Of a stretch of DNA of 64,000 nt, positions 1 through 12,380 are shown in pieces. The notes under the pieces are model-generated. The model saw nothing but the letters and a program-made list of their open reading frames with translations, ran no database searches and was not told the origin of the DNA. Position 1 is the stretch's first letter, and the number at the start of each line of letters is the position of its first letter. This DNA comes from Jacaranda mimosifolia. Lineage: Eukaryota > Streptophyta > Magnoliopsida > Lamiales > Bignoniaceae. A program made the position numbers and the translations under genes. The stretch is from the NCBI GenBank assembly GCA_018894105.1, contig CM032126.1:23906391-23970390 (forward strand). The letters are read 5' to 3'.

Positions 1-566
1 TTTGGAGACTACCAACAGCACCCGCTTCTGATTGCTTGGCCTTACTCCCTGACGAATTATATTTTGTCACTTGCGTTTGTTGAATTGCATTATTATTTTC
101 ATTCTTTTATGTTGTTAGTATTACATAGTCTATTTTGATGGCTTTTAGTTAGTTTTGCTGATTTTATTTTAATATTTTTCTTTCCTATTGATAATTCTAC
201 AAAGTTGCCACCTATTTGTCCTTCTTTGTCTCTAACAACACCCCCCATTAAGCCCTTTGGACTTACCTGTCTTGTTATTTTCATGATTCTCTCCCTAGAT
301 AAAATTGGAAGAAAGGCAGAAGGTTTAAGCGTGCTCAGGACCAATGTAAATAGTTTGTATCTCTCTGCTAGCTGTGCCGGGCTTTTGAGACTTGGAATGT
401 AATATCGACTTTGTAAGCTTGAGACCATGTTATTGTATGTATATATTTTTAGATATCTGTAGGTTTTGTAGCTACAGTACTGTGGTTGTTATCTTATGGT
501 GTTTTGAATTAGGCATGAATAAGTAGTATCTCTGGCCGGGTCACTTACCCTAGCTGGGGTGCTATA
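1..566 (+). repeat. 5' LTR of gypsy element A (3' part only)
   Basis: This stretch aligns base for base with about 6867-7437, allowing for substitutions. Shared landmarks are a gag-acc-cc-aacagca stretch, a CTCTGGCCGGGTC block and the end CTAGCTGGGGTGCTA. It is the last ~0.57 kb of a long terminal repeat whose start lies left of the window. The end at 566 reads CTATA where the partner LTR has CTACA, so the canonical CA has mutated. A primer-binding-like site follows at once. ORFs inside it recur in the partner LTR only because the LTRs are copies, so I do not treat them as genes. Confidence 0.88.
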
Positions 567-570
567 GAGA

Positions 571-582
571 TAGTATTAGAGT
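571..582 (+). other. Primer binding site, initiator-Met tRNA type
   Basis: TAGTATTAGAGT sits five bases after the LTR end and matches the plant iMet primer site TGGTATCAGAGC at 9 of 12 positions. Its place right after the LTR fixes the element's orientation as plus strand. Confidence 0.7.
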
Positions 583-1273
583 CTAGGTTTAGCAATGACC
601 TAGGTATACGTATATGTGGGCATGATTCTTGAATAGATATTGATGGGATTAGTGGAGAGTAAGTATGAATTGAGGGTTAACTACGGTGTGAATTTTTTTT
701 TTTTCTGGAAAGGTCCTTGATATTAGGAGGTAGGAGATTATACCAAGGACGGCCGATCAACCTATAATCTTCACTCATGAAAGTGAAGCATTTAACTTTA
801 GAATGAAAATGGATCTCTTGGGTATTTCGTATATCAAATGAAAGGCCTTAATTTGATTTAGAGAGTTTGGAAAGAAAATTTATTTAGTATGATATTAAAA
901 AGACAATCTTATATATTGTAGTAAGGTAGGAAATTATAGGAAAGGAAAAAAGCCTATGGGAGATGAGATTGATGATCTAGAAAAATAGAGATAAAGATTC
1001 CAAGAGTTGTGTAAGGTTCATAAGGATCGAATTAAAGAGATAGTTTGGGAGTTGGTAATGAAATGCACTGAGAATTTTCGTCTAAATGGTTTGATCCGAT
1101 GGCATAAGGAGATGTTGGCTAAGCTCAGGGAGAAGAAAGAGAGGGAAAGTGAAAGAGTAAGAATAGTGGAAAGTTAGATTGAAAAACTGCATGCGGTGCA
1201 AGCTCAAACGAAGGATACCTTTAGGGTTCTTGAGTTAGACCTTTGAAAAGTGGTCTTAGTGAGTCACCTTACT

Positions 1274-1516
1274 ATGGACGAGGTTAGAAAGCTAATAGCG
1301 CACTATAGAGCCATGATTGATGAGATGACTAGTAGTAGAGTGGCCCCAGAGACAGGACCCTCTGGAGCATGTCCATCTCCAAAGCTAAGAGTAGGAGAAG
1401 GAATACGCATTGAGTAGGTGCCTGAGGAGAACCACGATAGGGATCTCGAGGAGGATCCTGAGGAAGGAGCGCTATATGAGGCGATGCCACATGAGGAGGT
1501 TTCCCTAGTAAGCTAA
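1274..1516 (+). pseudogene. Acidic ORF remnant upstream of gag
   Basis: Starting at ATG 1274 a frame of 80 codons runs to TAA 1514-1516 with one in-frame TAG. The C-terminal half is very acidic, rich in Glu and Asp (EENHDRDLEEDPEEGALYEA). It lies between the primer binding site and gag. I do not recognise a domain. It may be the N-terminal part of an original longer gag or a separate leader ORF, and there is no evidence that it is expressed. Confidence 0.35.
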
Positions 1517-1790
1517 ATTTGGATTTTGAATTTGTAAATATCGATGTAAATGAACTGCTAGTACTAAATCAGATATCTAATGAAACTTTATCATATAGTT
1601 TATTGAATGAGTGAGTTATATCTTCTTATGCTGAAAATTTTGTATAGAAAATAATTATATACCCTTAAATGCAAGTAAAGAAAAGGAAACTAGAAAAGAT
1701 TTAATAATAATATTTAAAGTGCAATTTTATGATCTTATTGGTTTTGCAGGTCAAGAAGTACTTTAAAATTTGAGCAGGTTTAGAATAAGG

Positions 1791-2900
1791 ATGGCTTCTC
1801 ATGAAAGCTCTCAGGCACCCATTCACGCTTGATTAGGACGATGCGGGAGACTGCTCGACAAACAAACTAATACTCTAAATACTCCTGGGCGACAAACCCC
1901 CGCTCCACTGTAAGAAACACATGAGGAAGAGGCATCATAGGCCTCCCAGCAAATCAACCAACTGCGGGGCAATAGACATGACCTGTGTTCTAAATATGGC
2001 AATAGTTCATACAGTTCTACCAACAACAAGAACAGACTAATAGATTTGGAAGTGCAAAAGAGTTTATAGAAGACCGATCATTAGAGCAGTTCATTCATCT
2101 TCAACCCTAAGGTTCCTAGGGGAGCCAAATGATAGAAAGGCAAAGGCATGGATTAAGAGCCTAGAAAAGATATTTAGTACCCTGCATTACCCAGACGAAC
2201 AGAAGGTCAGGCATGCTACATTTCTCTCTGAGGGTCCCGCTCACAATTGGTGGAAAATGGTAGATAGAATGTGGACCATGTGAAGAACCCAGAACACTTG
2301 GGAAAATTTTACACAGGAATTTATGGAAAAATTTGTGCCATTAGTAATCAAGCATAACTAGGACCAGGAATTCATGGACTTGATTCAAAGGACCCTATTA
2401 GTATGCCAGTATGAGGCCAAATTTAGTCAACTAATCTAGTACGCACCTCATATACTGGGAAAAAAAGAACGACAGACTCGTAAGTTTGTAGAGGAGCTCT
2501 AATCTGAGATCAAACAGGCCCTTATTAATGTGACTTATCGAGCTTCAATCAAGCTGTGAATAAAGCATTACAAGTGGAATTTAAGTTCTGAGAGATTCGA
2601 AAAATTAAGGATAAGAGCAAGAAAAGAAAAATATTATCTAGCGGAAATGGTAATCTGAGCAAAAAGCACCCAAAACTTCATATTGCATCAGCTAACCTAA
2701 TGTTCATATTTGACAGGTGGAATCGCGAACCCTACATAGGGGATGCCTCAAAAAAGTTGCAGATTCTACTATGGTACAAATCATGATGAATCAAGATGTT
2801 GGAAAAAACATGAGAGATGCATAATGTGTGGCAACGACCAGCACTACACCTGAGATTGCCCCAAATATAGAACTACTGCACCAAGGATGCCTTAGGGAAA
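1791..2900 (+). pseudogene. gag of gypsy element A (broken)
   Basis: Nucleocapsid/capsid protein of a Ty3/gypsy element. ATG 1791 opens the reading, but stops follow within ~40 bases and recur. The recognisable capsid (Retrotrans_gag) part is about 2110-2560, with a FLGEPNDRKAKAWIKSLEKI stretch and an AHNWWK motif. A zinc knuckle of form CX2CX4HX4C lies at about 2820-2860 (CIMCGNDQHY then DC). At least eight in-frame stops interrupt it, several being Trp or Arg/Gln codons turned into TGA/TAG/TAA. It cannot make a functional particle protein. Confidence 0.8.
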
Positions 2901-2910
2901 AGGGAAATAA

Positions 2911-3600
2911 ATGGCAAGAACTAGTGGAAAACCAAAAGTTCGGCCTTGTGCATATGCGCTGACTGAAGAAGATATATCGGACCCCAATAATATGATCGAA
3001 GGTATGATTTTTATCTATAAGACTATTGGTAAGACATTATATGACCCTGGAGCTACTCATTCTTTTATATATGTGCATTTCTCACAAAAACTAAACATAT
3101 AACCTGAAAGCATGGCATATCAGTTAGAGGTACAAACACCCTTAAGGATAGGATTTATAGTAGACACCGTGGATCGAGCTTGTCCAGTTAAGAATGGGGA
3201 TAGAGAACATCCAACCAATCTCATAGAGATGTCTATTCAAAACTGTGACATGATACTCGAGATAGACTTGTTGTACCAACACCAGGAGCAGATTACTCTT
3301 GGCGATGAGGTACCAGTCCTGACACACTATTCTAATGACTCGATCTCGCCAATACCTATCATATCTGTGGTGGAGGCCAGAAGAACTCTAATAGAAGGAG
3401 AACAGGGATTCCTGGCCCTTTCCGAAGAATTAGAATGGTTTGTTGTTTATATAGATGCATCAAATGAGGGACTTGATTGTGTGTTGATGCAGAAAATGCG
3501 AGTCATCGCCTATTCGCATAGAAAGCTCATGCTGCATGAATAGAACTACCCTTCTCATAACCTAGAGCTAACAACTATAATCTTTACATTAGCCAAATGG
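2911..3600 (+). pseudogene. Protease joined to RNase H, reverse transcriptase deleted
   Basis: One frame, interrupted only by TAA at 3103-3105, carries the retropepsin active-site motif LYDPGATHSF (3035-3065) and then protease sequence up to the VEARRTLIEGEQGFLA linker that normally precedes reverse transcriptase. About ten residues later it is already in RNase H (VVYIDASNEGLDCVLMQ, then ELTTIIFTLAKW). The several hundred residues of reverse transcriptase, including YVDD, are missing, with the junction near 3410-3435. The frame is intact across the junction. A second junction near 3600 joins RNase H to integrase. Confidence 0.8.
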
Positions 3601-4510
3601 AGAAGTTAGCTGAATTATCCATCAAAGAAATAGTCCGATTACATGGAATTCCCATCAACATTGTAAAAAACATCTCGGGATGAGGTTATAGCTCCACTCT
3701 GCTGCTCATCCCCAAATTGACGGTCAGTCGGAAAAGGTTATTCAAATATTGGAGGATATGCTTCAGACATATGTTATGGATTTTGGCGAAAGCTAGGACA
3801 AACATCTCCCACTAATTGAGTTTACCTACAACAACAGCTACTAGTCCACCAAATAGATAGCTCCCTATGAAGCCTTATATGGAGGGAAATGCCGACCTCC
3901 CTTTTATTAGGACCTAGATGAGTAGAGGAGCAACACTAATAAGGCCATAAAGACATTGAGGCTAGAATTGATACAAAAGACTATTGATAAGGTCCAGACA
4001 ATAAAACAGAGAACGAACGAAAGCAGCTTAAGATTTCCAGAAGATATATGTAGATAAGTAGATAAGAGACTTGGAACTCGAGCTAGATGATAAGGTATTT
4101 CTTAAAATATCTCTAGGAAAGGGCATTTGAAGAATCGGGAAATGTGGGAAGCGTAGCCTTAGATACGTGGATCCCTATGAAATCTGTGAATGAGTTGAAC
4201 TAGTGGCCTATTGATTGATACTACCTTAGAACGTCACTGGAATACATGCCGTCTTCCATGTATCACTGCTCCGAAAGTACCATTTTGATCCCTCTCACAT
4301 CATCTCATATAAAGACGTGCCACTGGGAAGTGACTTGACATATAGAGACAGTTAATCCATGTCTTAGATCAGAAGTTCCAAGAGCTTCAAAATCAAAAGA
4401 TTCATCAAGTGAAAGCACTATAGCAGAATCATAATGTGGAAAAGGCAATGTGGAAATGAAATGATCACATACGCCAACACTGCCTCGAACTCTTCTAGTG
4501 GTCAGGTAAG
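3600..4510 (+). pseudogene. Integrase remnant of gypsy element A
   Basis: The sequence resumes in the integrase core at a KLAELSIKEIVRLHGIPI-like stretch (3604-3660) and continues in several frames to the C-terminal and chromodomain-like part near 4300-4500. Stops and frameshifts are frequent, and the zinc-binding N-terminus plus the first catalytic Asp region are missing. It is identified by order and by short conserved words (AELSIKEIVRLHGIP, YNNS-like, AL-YGGK). No intact catalytic triad can be read. Confidence 0.65.
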
Positions 4511-4530
4511 AATCTGGAGACTAGATTCTT

Positions 4531-4542
4531 TTAAGAGGGGAT
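4531..4542 (+). other. Polypurine tract of gypsy element A
   Basis: The purine-rich run TTAAGAGGGGAT lies directly before the TGTAACACCCC start of the 3' LTR, where plus-strand DNA synthesis would be primed. Confidence 0.7.
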
Positions 4543-7437
4543 TGTAACACCCCTAAAATTCCTCAAATATAAATATCATGATTTAAACACAGATTTAATT
4601 GTTAAAAGAGAATATTCATAATAAAAATTGATAAGAAAATTTAAGGTATGGTGCTTCAAAAAACTTTTGGGAGTTTAGGTTGAATAATAAGAAATCGAGG
4701 GACCAAAAATTTAATTAAAAATGATTTACTTGCAAGGATTTAGGAAATACATAGGGCTAATATATAAAAAGGAAAAGCCAAGAGGGCTAATTTAAGATGC
4801 AGGGGTCAATGTGAAGCACTAATAAGTCAAGGGCTCAATTGAAAAGTGAGAAAAAATTTTGGGATCCCTTTTGTAAATTATGAAAATTGAAACTATATAT
4901 AGCCTTTCTCCCCTATATTTCTTCAAAACTCCACATGCAACTTGCCTTTCTTTCATCGATGACTTCTCACCGGCATTGGGGAATTTAAAAACCAATCCTA
5001 CCATTGTCTCCCCCCAGCTCAAGGAACACAGCTATACCCATAACAACTAAAATTGGTTGGTAAAATGATCAAAATTTGAGATCGAAGGCTCGCATGGAAA
5101 ACGGTAGTGGTCGCGACAGCTCTAGCAGTGGAAGCTCGGGTTTGAGTGGCAGATCTTGATGGGTTTAGCTTAGAAAACCTCTTGGTAGCCTTAGTTTTAC
5201 GGTTCGACCATCAGTAGAGGAGAACTAAGGATGGTGATGTGCGGCGGCCTTAGTGGTGTAGTGGCAGATTTGGCTCAAATTGATTTTACGATTCAACAAC
5301 TAGCAGAGGAGAATTAAAGGTGATAGCGTGCGGCGACCTTAGTGGTACAGTAGTGAATTTGGCAGATTGGGAAATTGATGCTGGAACTGAAAGTTAACCT
5401 GGGGGTTTTGTAGAACTCGACGAGACGCATAGTTTGGTGGCGTCCATGCAAAACTCCAACAGGGGCCAACAACTCTAGCGAACCGAGGGTAGAAACTTTT
5501 GACTAATGATGCCAACGCACGCGTGACGATTTTGGGTTGTGAAAAATATCTGAGTTTGGTTAAGTTGGTAAGAATCTGGTTAAAATGATTAATTGTTTCC
5601 CCGACCAAATTTGATTAACGCACTGAAAAAAGTTCCCATGTATTTCAAAATGTTTTAGGCTAAGATTTATGATTTCGAGTCAAAACGATTTGGTGTGAAG
5701 TTATATATACAATGACAGTCCGGACTGTTAATTCAGGCCTAATCGCTACTAATTAAGTTCATTAGCGCAATTAGGCGCTTAAATTGTGTAATGTTGTAAT
5801 GATTAATTGTAAATGAGAAAAGCATGTGAAATTTGTACAGATAATCAAGATTTATCATTATGGGTTTAGATTATTAGAATAAGTACTATGAGTAAGAGAA
5901 TAAAATATTAATTCGAAGCTGATAAACATTTACTAGTGATATTTAATTGAAGTGGAATGTTTAGAAAATTGATTATAGATTGGCTAACAATATATAACAA
6001 TTCTAGTAAAACAACTTAAGTAATTGAGAAAACTGGAATATAATAGTGTGATACACTGTACGCGAACCAGATTGATAATATGGTAAATAAAATATTCAGT
6101 GCAAAATAAGGTGATTAACATCATTAGAATATCTAAGTTTGATAAAAGGACTAGTATTATATAAATGTATTGATATTTAAATGTGTTTTATTGAAATAGG
6201 TAAGGAGGATCTAGGTCTTCTAGGATAGTAAGACGCTTATAGTATTACTGTCAAGATTGAAGGTGAAGTTATAGCCATACCATTTATGGGAAAAGAATCA
6301 TATATGTTATTCATAAATTTCGACTTGTCTATTCTTGCGTGCCTATTTGCAGTCATCTTGATGTTCAGGACCCTCTATTGTATTTACATATCTTATCCCT
6401 TGTACCTCCTCACCTTACTGGCTGATTTTGTATTTGTTATTGATTCTCTTTAGAAATGCCATTGATACGGTCTTGTTGACTGGCTGTTCGAATTACTTTC
6501 TGAGGTCATTGATCTACATTGTTATGGGAAAGGTCTTGTCAACCAACTATTTTATACTTCTAAACCTATTATGCCGTGTTTGTCCACCGATTTGTAAATT
6601 TTTGACTTCTATTTAGCTGTTGGTAAATGTTTATTTTGTTGGTACCCTTGGGAAGTTTTGGGCCCTGGGATTAGGTTCTGAAAGACGATTGTACGGAACG
6701 GACCAATAGTAGCTGATCTCTCAACTAGTACCCACTGGTGAGCTTGTCTCATGGTAGTTGGAAGTTAGCTAACCATGAGCAAGGGATCGGCATGCGGCCG
6801 ACCATGCTATATAGAGCAATGGAGGAATAAGGAAACCCTCTTTGATTTGTTCTAAGGAGTCATAAGGTTGGAGACCACCAATAGCAACCCCTTCTGATTG
6901 CTTGACCTTACCCCCTGACAAATTCTATTTTTGTCACTTATGTTTGTTGAATTGCATTGTTATTTTCATTCTTGTATGTTGTTAGTATTACATGGTCTAT
7001 TCTGATGCCTTTCAATTAGTTTTGTTGATTTTTTTGAATAGTTTTCTTTCCTATTGATGATGCTATGAAATTGCCACTTATTTGTCCTTCCTTATCTCTA
7101 ACCCTCCCCCCCCCCCCAACTAAATCCTTAGGACTTACCCCTCTTGTTGTTTTACTTATTCTCTCCCCAGATTGGATTGGAAGAAGGGCAGAAAGTTTGA
7201 GCATGCTCAAGACTAACGTAAATAGTTTGTATCTATCTACTAGTTGTGCAGGGATTTTAAGACTTGGAATGTAAGATCTACTTCGTAGCTTGAGACTATC
7301 TTACCATATGTATATATTTTTGGATATCAGTGGATTTTGCAGCTACAATACTGCGGTTGTTATCTCATAGTATTTTGAATTAGGAGTGAATGAGTAGTAT
7401 CTCTGGCCGGGTCCTTTACCCTAGCTGGGGTGCTACA
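4543..7437 (+). repeat. 3' LTR of gypsy element A, 2.9 kb
   Basis: It begins TGTAACACCCCTAAAATT after the polypurine tract and ends GGGGTGCTACA at 7437, giving TG..CA termini. Its last ~570 bp match window positions 1-566. At ~2.9 kb it is long for a plant LTR. It includes an 89 bp imperfect tandem duplication at about 5195-5372. Short ORFs inside it (for example 5339-5608 and 6428-6616) show no domains. The target-site duplication cannot be tested because the left end is outside the window. Confidence 0.87.
5195..5372 (+). repeat. 89 bp tandem duplication inside the LTR
   Basis: The block starting TTTTACGGTTCGACCATCAG at 5195 recurs at 5284 as TTTTACGATTCAACAACTAG. Both continue through AGAGGAGAA and GCGGC..CCTTAGTGGT. 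Two imperfect copies, period 89. Confidence 0.75.
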
Positions 7438-9814
7438 GGTTAAATGTGATTGTGTTACAATATATAAATAGGGGGCTGAGAGAGAGTCACAAATAGCATA
7501 TTAAGGGTTTTTGAGTCTACTCATGCTAAAATATCATGAGTTGTACATTTTTTAGAGACAAATAATTTGAGGGTTACTTTTGGAAATCCAAAAGTAGTCT
7601 TTTTGGGTTTCGAAAATCATTAAAAGAAAAAGTGATGAGTGTCGGCCCATTGCATTGCATGCCCCATGCACCTCTCCTTTGGCGCCGGTGTCTGTGCTTT
7701 GTCTTTTAGTTTCACACACTTTTTCTGCGTGTGTTTGTGTGTGTCAAAAGGCGAAACAACATTTTTTTTATACAATCCTAGGCTGACTTTCTGCATTTCT
7801 ATTTCCAATACATTTTTTTGTTACTTTTCTAGCATTTCTATGGATTTTTTTAAAATTAAAGTTAAAATGGTATTTCGTAGTACATATCCTAACTGAAATT
7901 CTGTTTTAGTAAATTGTTGCAACACATTTAATTTATCCTACAACGTACGTTAAGTCAACAAGATCAGGTGGATCGTGATGCAAAATATGAATAAGAATAT
8001 ATGGTACTCGATTTATTATATATAGAACATAAAAATGTTATGTTTTTTCAAGGCTTCATAGCAAATATAAGTTTAATTTATAGTAAAATAATTAATCAAA
8101 AGATTAAATACTTTTAATGTAATAACAAGATATTTAAATGATCATGTGAACATATATTGTAATAAATATATGCGGGCAAATGTATTTAAAAAATATATTA
8201 TTCGTAGGACTTGGATTAGTATGTTAATCAAGCCTTAATTAGGAAAGCTAATATTGGTAGTGTTTTATATTCATGAAATAAGAATTTTATAGTGAATATA
8301 TAAATGATCAGTGGGTGTAACTTATCTTATGAGTTGAATTTACAGTCATTCAAGCTCAAATGCCACTGGATTGGATGACAATAAGTTCAAACTTGGCTCA
8401 TAAATTTCTAGCCTGTTGCCTCAACTCGAACTCAATTCACATTTTTTTTCACAAGCTTAATTTGAGCTTCGTTCAAGAAGCTAGCTTACGTGATCAATAT
8501 ATGTTTTCTTAATTAAAAGGAAAAAAGAATTAATCAGTGTGTTTGAATAGAGTAATCATGCATAATACACAAGATAAAATTGAATTAGCCACTAAAATAA
8601 ATATATTCTAGATTTGCAATCCATAACATAAAAAATTAAGAATGTTTGTTTTTTTTTTTTTACTTCAACATGATCAAGACATGATCAAAATTCAAAATCT
8701 TTGTAAATAATAATAACAACGTATTATAAAAATTTTTGAGTTATTATTACCAAATTTTTTCTGAATAAAATATGCAATAATTGACGTATGCACTCCATAA
8801 GCTCATAAGCCCTTCTAACTAAAACTGACTGTATATCTAATATTTAAATTAATTTTGCTACATATATATATAGATATACGTTAATAAATTGCATGAGAAA
8901 TTTAAATTCTGGCTAAAATATTTCAGGTGCGCATTGAGCTTATGAATAACACTCAAACTCAGCTCACAAATCCATCAAGCAAAATGCTCGAATGAATATT
9001 GCCCAAACTTAATCCAGCTCACTTTGGGCTCGGGGCAAGTTTTTTTAAGTGTATCAAACATGGGGCTAGCTAGCTCGGGTAAACCTATTTCAATTGATAG
9101 GCACGCTTGGTTTAATTTTGGACAATGGTAACACGCGCTTGTATATTGTATTTTTAGATCAAACTAATAATTTGATCTAAATAAGTCGTAAGAATATTTA
9201 AACTCTCACTATATATCCTCTTTTCTAGGAGTGTGTAAGAAATAAACTAATTAAGTATAGCAAATAATCCGATGACACCCCACATATAATACAAAAAAAT
9301 ATATAATGTGAAGAACTACTATCGATGTAGATTAGTATTCAAATTTTTGATCGAGTTTTAAACCAAAACCCTACTTATAAGAGTAGAATTTTAAAACCTC
9401 AACTTTATTATTCGGACAAATTAAATTTCATTTGCAAAATCTAAGAAAACGCAGTCATATCACAATATTAGTATAAATATGTTGGAAGGGACTTCAGTTA
9501 ACTTGTTTACTCTATCCTGGGAATAAGCTTGCTAGCTAGTACGACGATTTCATTCTTTGACTATATTTTTGATAATCAAATATTTGAAGCGTGATCTAGC
9601 TAGCTAAAAGGCAAAATTAAAATATTTTGGAAGAAAAGGTACATTAAAAACGGCTAGTTGTGTTTTGTTGATGGAGAATATTTGAGGGTGCATGCGCGCA
9701 AGAGAAGGAAGAAAATCTTTGATTTATTTCCTTTTGCGTTTTGAGTATAAACTAAGCATGAGAACCCTAAAAGTGAGATTGGTTCCCCAGCTTTGACATA
9801 ATTTTTTCATTATA

Positions 9815-9818
<4 letters not shown>

Positions 9819-9861
<43 letters not shown>

Positions 9862-9881
9862 ATATATGTGTGTGTGTGTGT
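9819..9881. repeat. Compound CT / GT-TA microsatellite
   Basis: About 17 CT units run from 9819 to 9853, followed by GT and TA dinucleotides to 9881. Simple sequence repeat. Confidence 0.95.
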
Positions 9882-10631
9882 AAGTATAATTATGGTTTAT
9901 TCATTCTCTCTCATGTCTTGGCTTCTATATACCCATGTGGTAACATTGGATACAAACAATACTAGCCTCATGTCTATCTTGCATTTGTATGGATCTGATC
10001 TCTTTAAAAGTTATTACTTTCTAGCTTCCATATATAATATATTCCTTGCTTCTAATTAAATAAATTCCTCAATTTTCTAATTATTCAATAACAATAGTTA
10101 GCCTTGACCCCAAATTCTTACCTTTTCTTCAATGATCAAACCTATTTTTCTTGCATGTAAACATAATGTCCCACCCAAAATTTGTTTGATCCCAACCACC
10201 AACATGCATGACCTCCCGCGTATATGCAGCAGCAACATCAACTATGATTCCATGTTTTCGTTCCACACTTAATTATGAATCCATAAGTGATGATTGTGTT
10301 GTCTTTTATTGTTAAACATAGGACCATTTCATGCCATCCCTAGTTTAATTTCTAATTCTATTTAATGGACCAGCTAGCTTTGGCCTTGGAGTGCTACCAT
10401 GTCTGCATTAATGACCACATGTCATGGAAATCGAGAAATATTTTATAAAACTAGTTAGCTAGCTATCTAGATACATAAAAAGCCAATTATTAATGGTTCA
10501 TATATAAAATGTTGAAAATTTTCAACTTTTGATTTTCTCTTTTTCGTTGGTGCATGGATATATATATATATATATGTCTGTATTTTGTTGGAGGTGACGA
10601 TGGCGATATTGGTGAGGTTCAATCCGAAGAC

Positions 10632-10731
10632 GAATTTACACAGGACAATTAGTAAAGAATGATCTCAGATTGAACCGCAATGAATTTACACATAAAAGTT
10701 GGTAAAGGACGATCTCAGATTGAGCCGCCCC
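10632..10731 (+). repeat. Two-copy 50 bp tandem repeat
   Basis: GAATTTACAC at 10632 and 10682 starts two units, both ending near GATCTCAGATTGA(A/G)CCGC. The repeat stops a few bases before the target-site duplication of the Tat element. Confidence 0.75.
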
Positions 10732-10741
10732 AATATCACTT

Positions 10742-11432
10742 TGTTCACACAAATTTCGTTTATCTGCAAAATTAAATCACAAGACAAAGAAAATAATAGA
10801 CAAATTGAATTTATATTGAAGAATATATAAGAATTACAATTAATTAGAGAAAAAAAATAGAAATTCTCTAATGAAACTAATCCCTTGATTCTTCTCCCAA
10901 TATATATATATATATATATATATCCAAGGGCTTGAAGTTTATTCTTGGATATACGGTGTAGTATCCTTTGACTTGATAAAAGAACACTACGAGATTTCTT
11001 TGAAACTCGAACCTTGAATCCGAGATCAAAGGACTTGATGCTTTGAAGAGGTATAGGACCTTCGCGGTAACAATACGTCGTCGCAGCAGAAACTTGAAGA
11101 TTTGAAGACTTGGACTTGAGAATATGTGGATATGAGAATATGTGGATATGAGTGTATGAGAGTATGAATGTGAATGTGTCCCAACTTGATTAGCTAGAGA
11201 GTGCTGAGCCACCAGACTTGATTTGATTGAGATGATATGTCTTCATCTTGACATTTGTCAACATTTGATTTGTACAAAATAAATATTAAAATATTAATTA
11301 AAAATTAACTATTTATCATTTGAAATTGAATTTAATAAATTCCAATATATAAATAGAAAATTTTAAATTAATAACTAATATATTATTTACACATATCATT
11401 TTTCAATTGGCCCAAAAATTAAGCCGTCTACA
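10742..11432 (-). repeat. 3' LTR of Tat element
   Basis: Matches 24095-24774 along its whole length. It is 11 bp longer, mainly because of a longer (TA)n tract at about 10901-10922. The minus-strand ORF at 10877-11212 also occurs in the other LTR and is not a gene. As the element is on the minus strand, this is its downstream LTR. Confidence 0.95.
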
Positions 11433-12370
11433 AATGCCCCTTCGAGACTTGTTCACGAACGATGTTTTGCAATATATTCCTGAGTGAATAAGTCACGATA
11501 ATCATTTTATATATATATATATATTTAAATACATATATATATATAACATATAAGCCTTTAAAATATACATATGTGTGTGTGTGTGCAAAAGCAAACAAAG
11601 CTTCATTGTTACATAAGTCAGTGGCCACTCAAAACTCATCCTGTGGCCTCAAATTTGACTTCGATTTAAACATCCCACTTGACATTATTAATGGCAAATA
11701 ATATCCTCTGTAATATCAAGCTTAACCTCACAAAAGTGATAAGAAATAGCTTTAACTGCTCAATCGGAAATTAGAGACTTTTGGCTTTTTTAAAGAGCAA
11801 CACTCAGCAGGGCTCGTCCAAGCATCACTTGCACATGCTTTTTTATCATTTTCTTCTTCACATATTATATACATACACACGCACACGCATATATATATAT
11901 ATATATATATATATAATGAAGAAGTCAACAAAGACCCATTTTCTCATTTATTTAGCCGAGACACATACGTCCACAATATATATTCTGTAAATCTACTGCC
12001 GACCCGTCAACATTAAAACTTCAGACTTGCTACTTTGAAAATTTAGCTGCTGACCCGCCATTAAACTCAGACTTGCTGCTGCTTATTTTCTTATTGAAGA
12101 AAGTCCTCAAAGATACCACCGTGTCTTCCACGTCAATTGAACCTGATAGAAAGCTATTGTGCTCTCCAGTCTCCACAATTAAACAGAACCGAAACAGCCA
12201 CTCCTTATATTATATCAAAGCAGCCTTTCCTTATATTATATCAAAGCGGAGTCTTGATAAACAACAGACTCAATAAAATTTTCTTCTGCAGAGTTTTACT
12301 TCAACTGGGATTCAATGTAAGAGTAATTCAACCGAGAATTGTATTGGACTTGAACTCTTCAGAACAAAAA
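11433..12370. other. Element 3' region / upstream region of the antisense PMD gene
   Basis: No coding frame is supported. It holds (TA)n tracts near 11510-11545 and 11888-11914, a duplicated GACCCG(T/C)CA..TTAAA..CAGACTTGCT block (about 11998-12080) and a doubled CCTTATATTATATCAAAGC (about 12205-12248). By position it would act as promoter-proximal DNA for the plus-strand PMD gene. Confidence 0.6.
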
Positions 12371-12380
12371 CTATAAATAG
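12371..12380 (+). promoter_or_regulatory. TATA box candidate of the antisense PMD gene
   Basis: CTATAAATAG is a good plant TATA box about 410 bp before the PMD start codon, on the strand opposite to the element's own transcript. A likely 5' UTR intron separates it from the ATG: donor GTAAGT at 12633, T-rich stretch, acceptor AG at 12750-12751. Position and sequence only; no transcript evidence. Confidence 0.5.

Larger units (their letters stand above)
567..4542 (+). mobile_element. Interior of gypsy element A, decayed
   Basis: This is the region between the two LTRs of a plus-strand Ty3/gypsy element. In order it holds a primer binding site, an upstream ORF remnant (1274-1516), gag (1791-2900), protease fused to the end of RNase H (2911-3600), integrase remnants (about 3600-4500) and a polypurine tract (4531-4542). 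The interior is only ~4 kb because most of reverse transcriptase and the N-terminal part of integrase are missing. Many stops and frameshifts make it non-autonomous. The protease style, iMet primer site and integrase wording are those of chromovirus-like (Tekay/Del) plant gypsy elements. That lineage call is an inference. Confidence 0.85.
7438..10736. other. AT-rich intergenic DNA, no gene seen
   Basis: No ORF here has a recognisable domain or plant-like coding character, and the longest frames are under 90 codons. It contains a (CT)n/(GT)n microsatellite (9819-9881), a (TA)n run near 10558-10576, and, at 8330-9110, repeated GAGCTC/AAGCTTGAGC-like words such as degenerate MITEs often have. 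I could not find matching ends for those. Confidence 0.6.

Noticed and set aside
99..428. 109-codon minus-strand ORF, with a similar ORF at 7016-7210
   Set aside because: Both lie in paired LTR copies of gypsy element A. Similarity is due to the LTR duplication, and no domain or start context supports a gene.
10877..11212. 111-codon ORF conserved at 24030-24596
   Set aside because: LTR sequence of the Tat element read twice; the second copy overruns the primer site in a frame other than gag.
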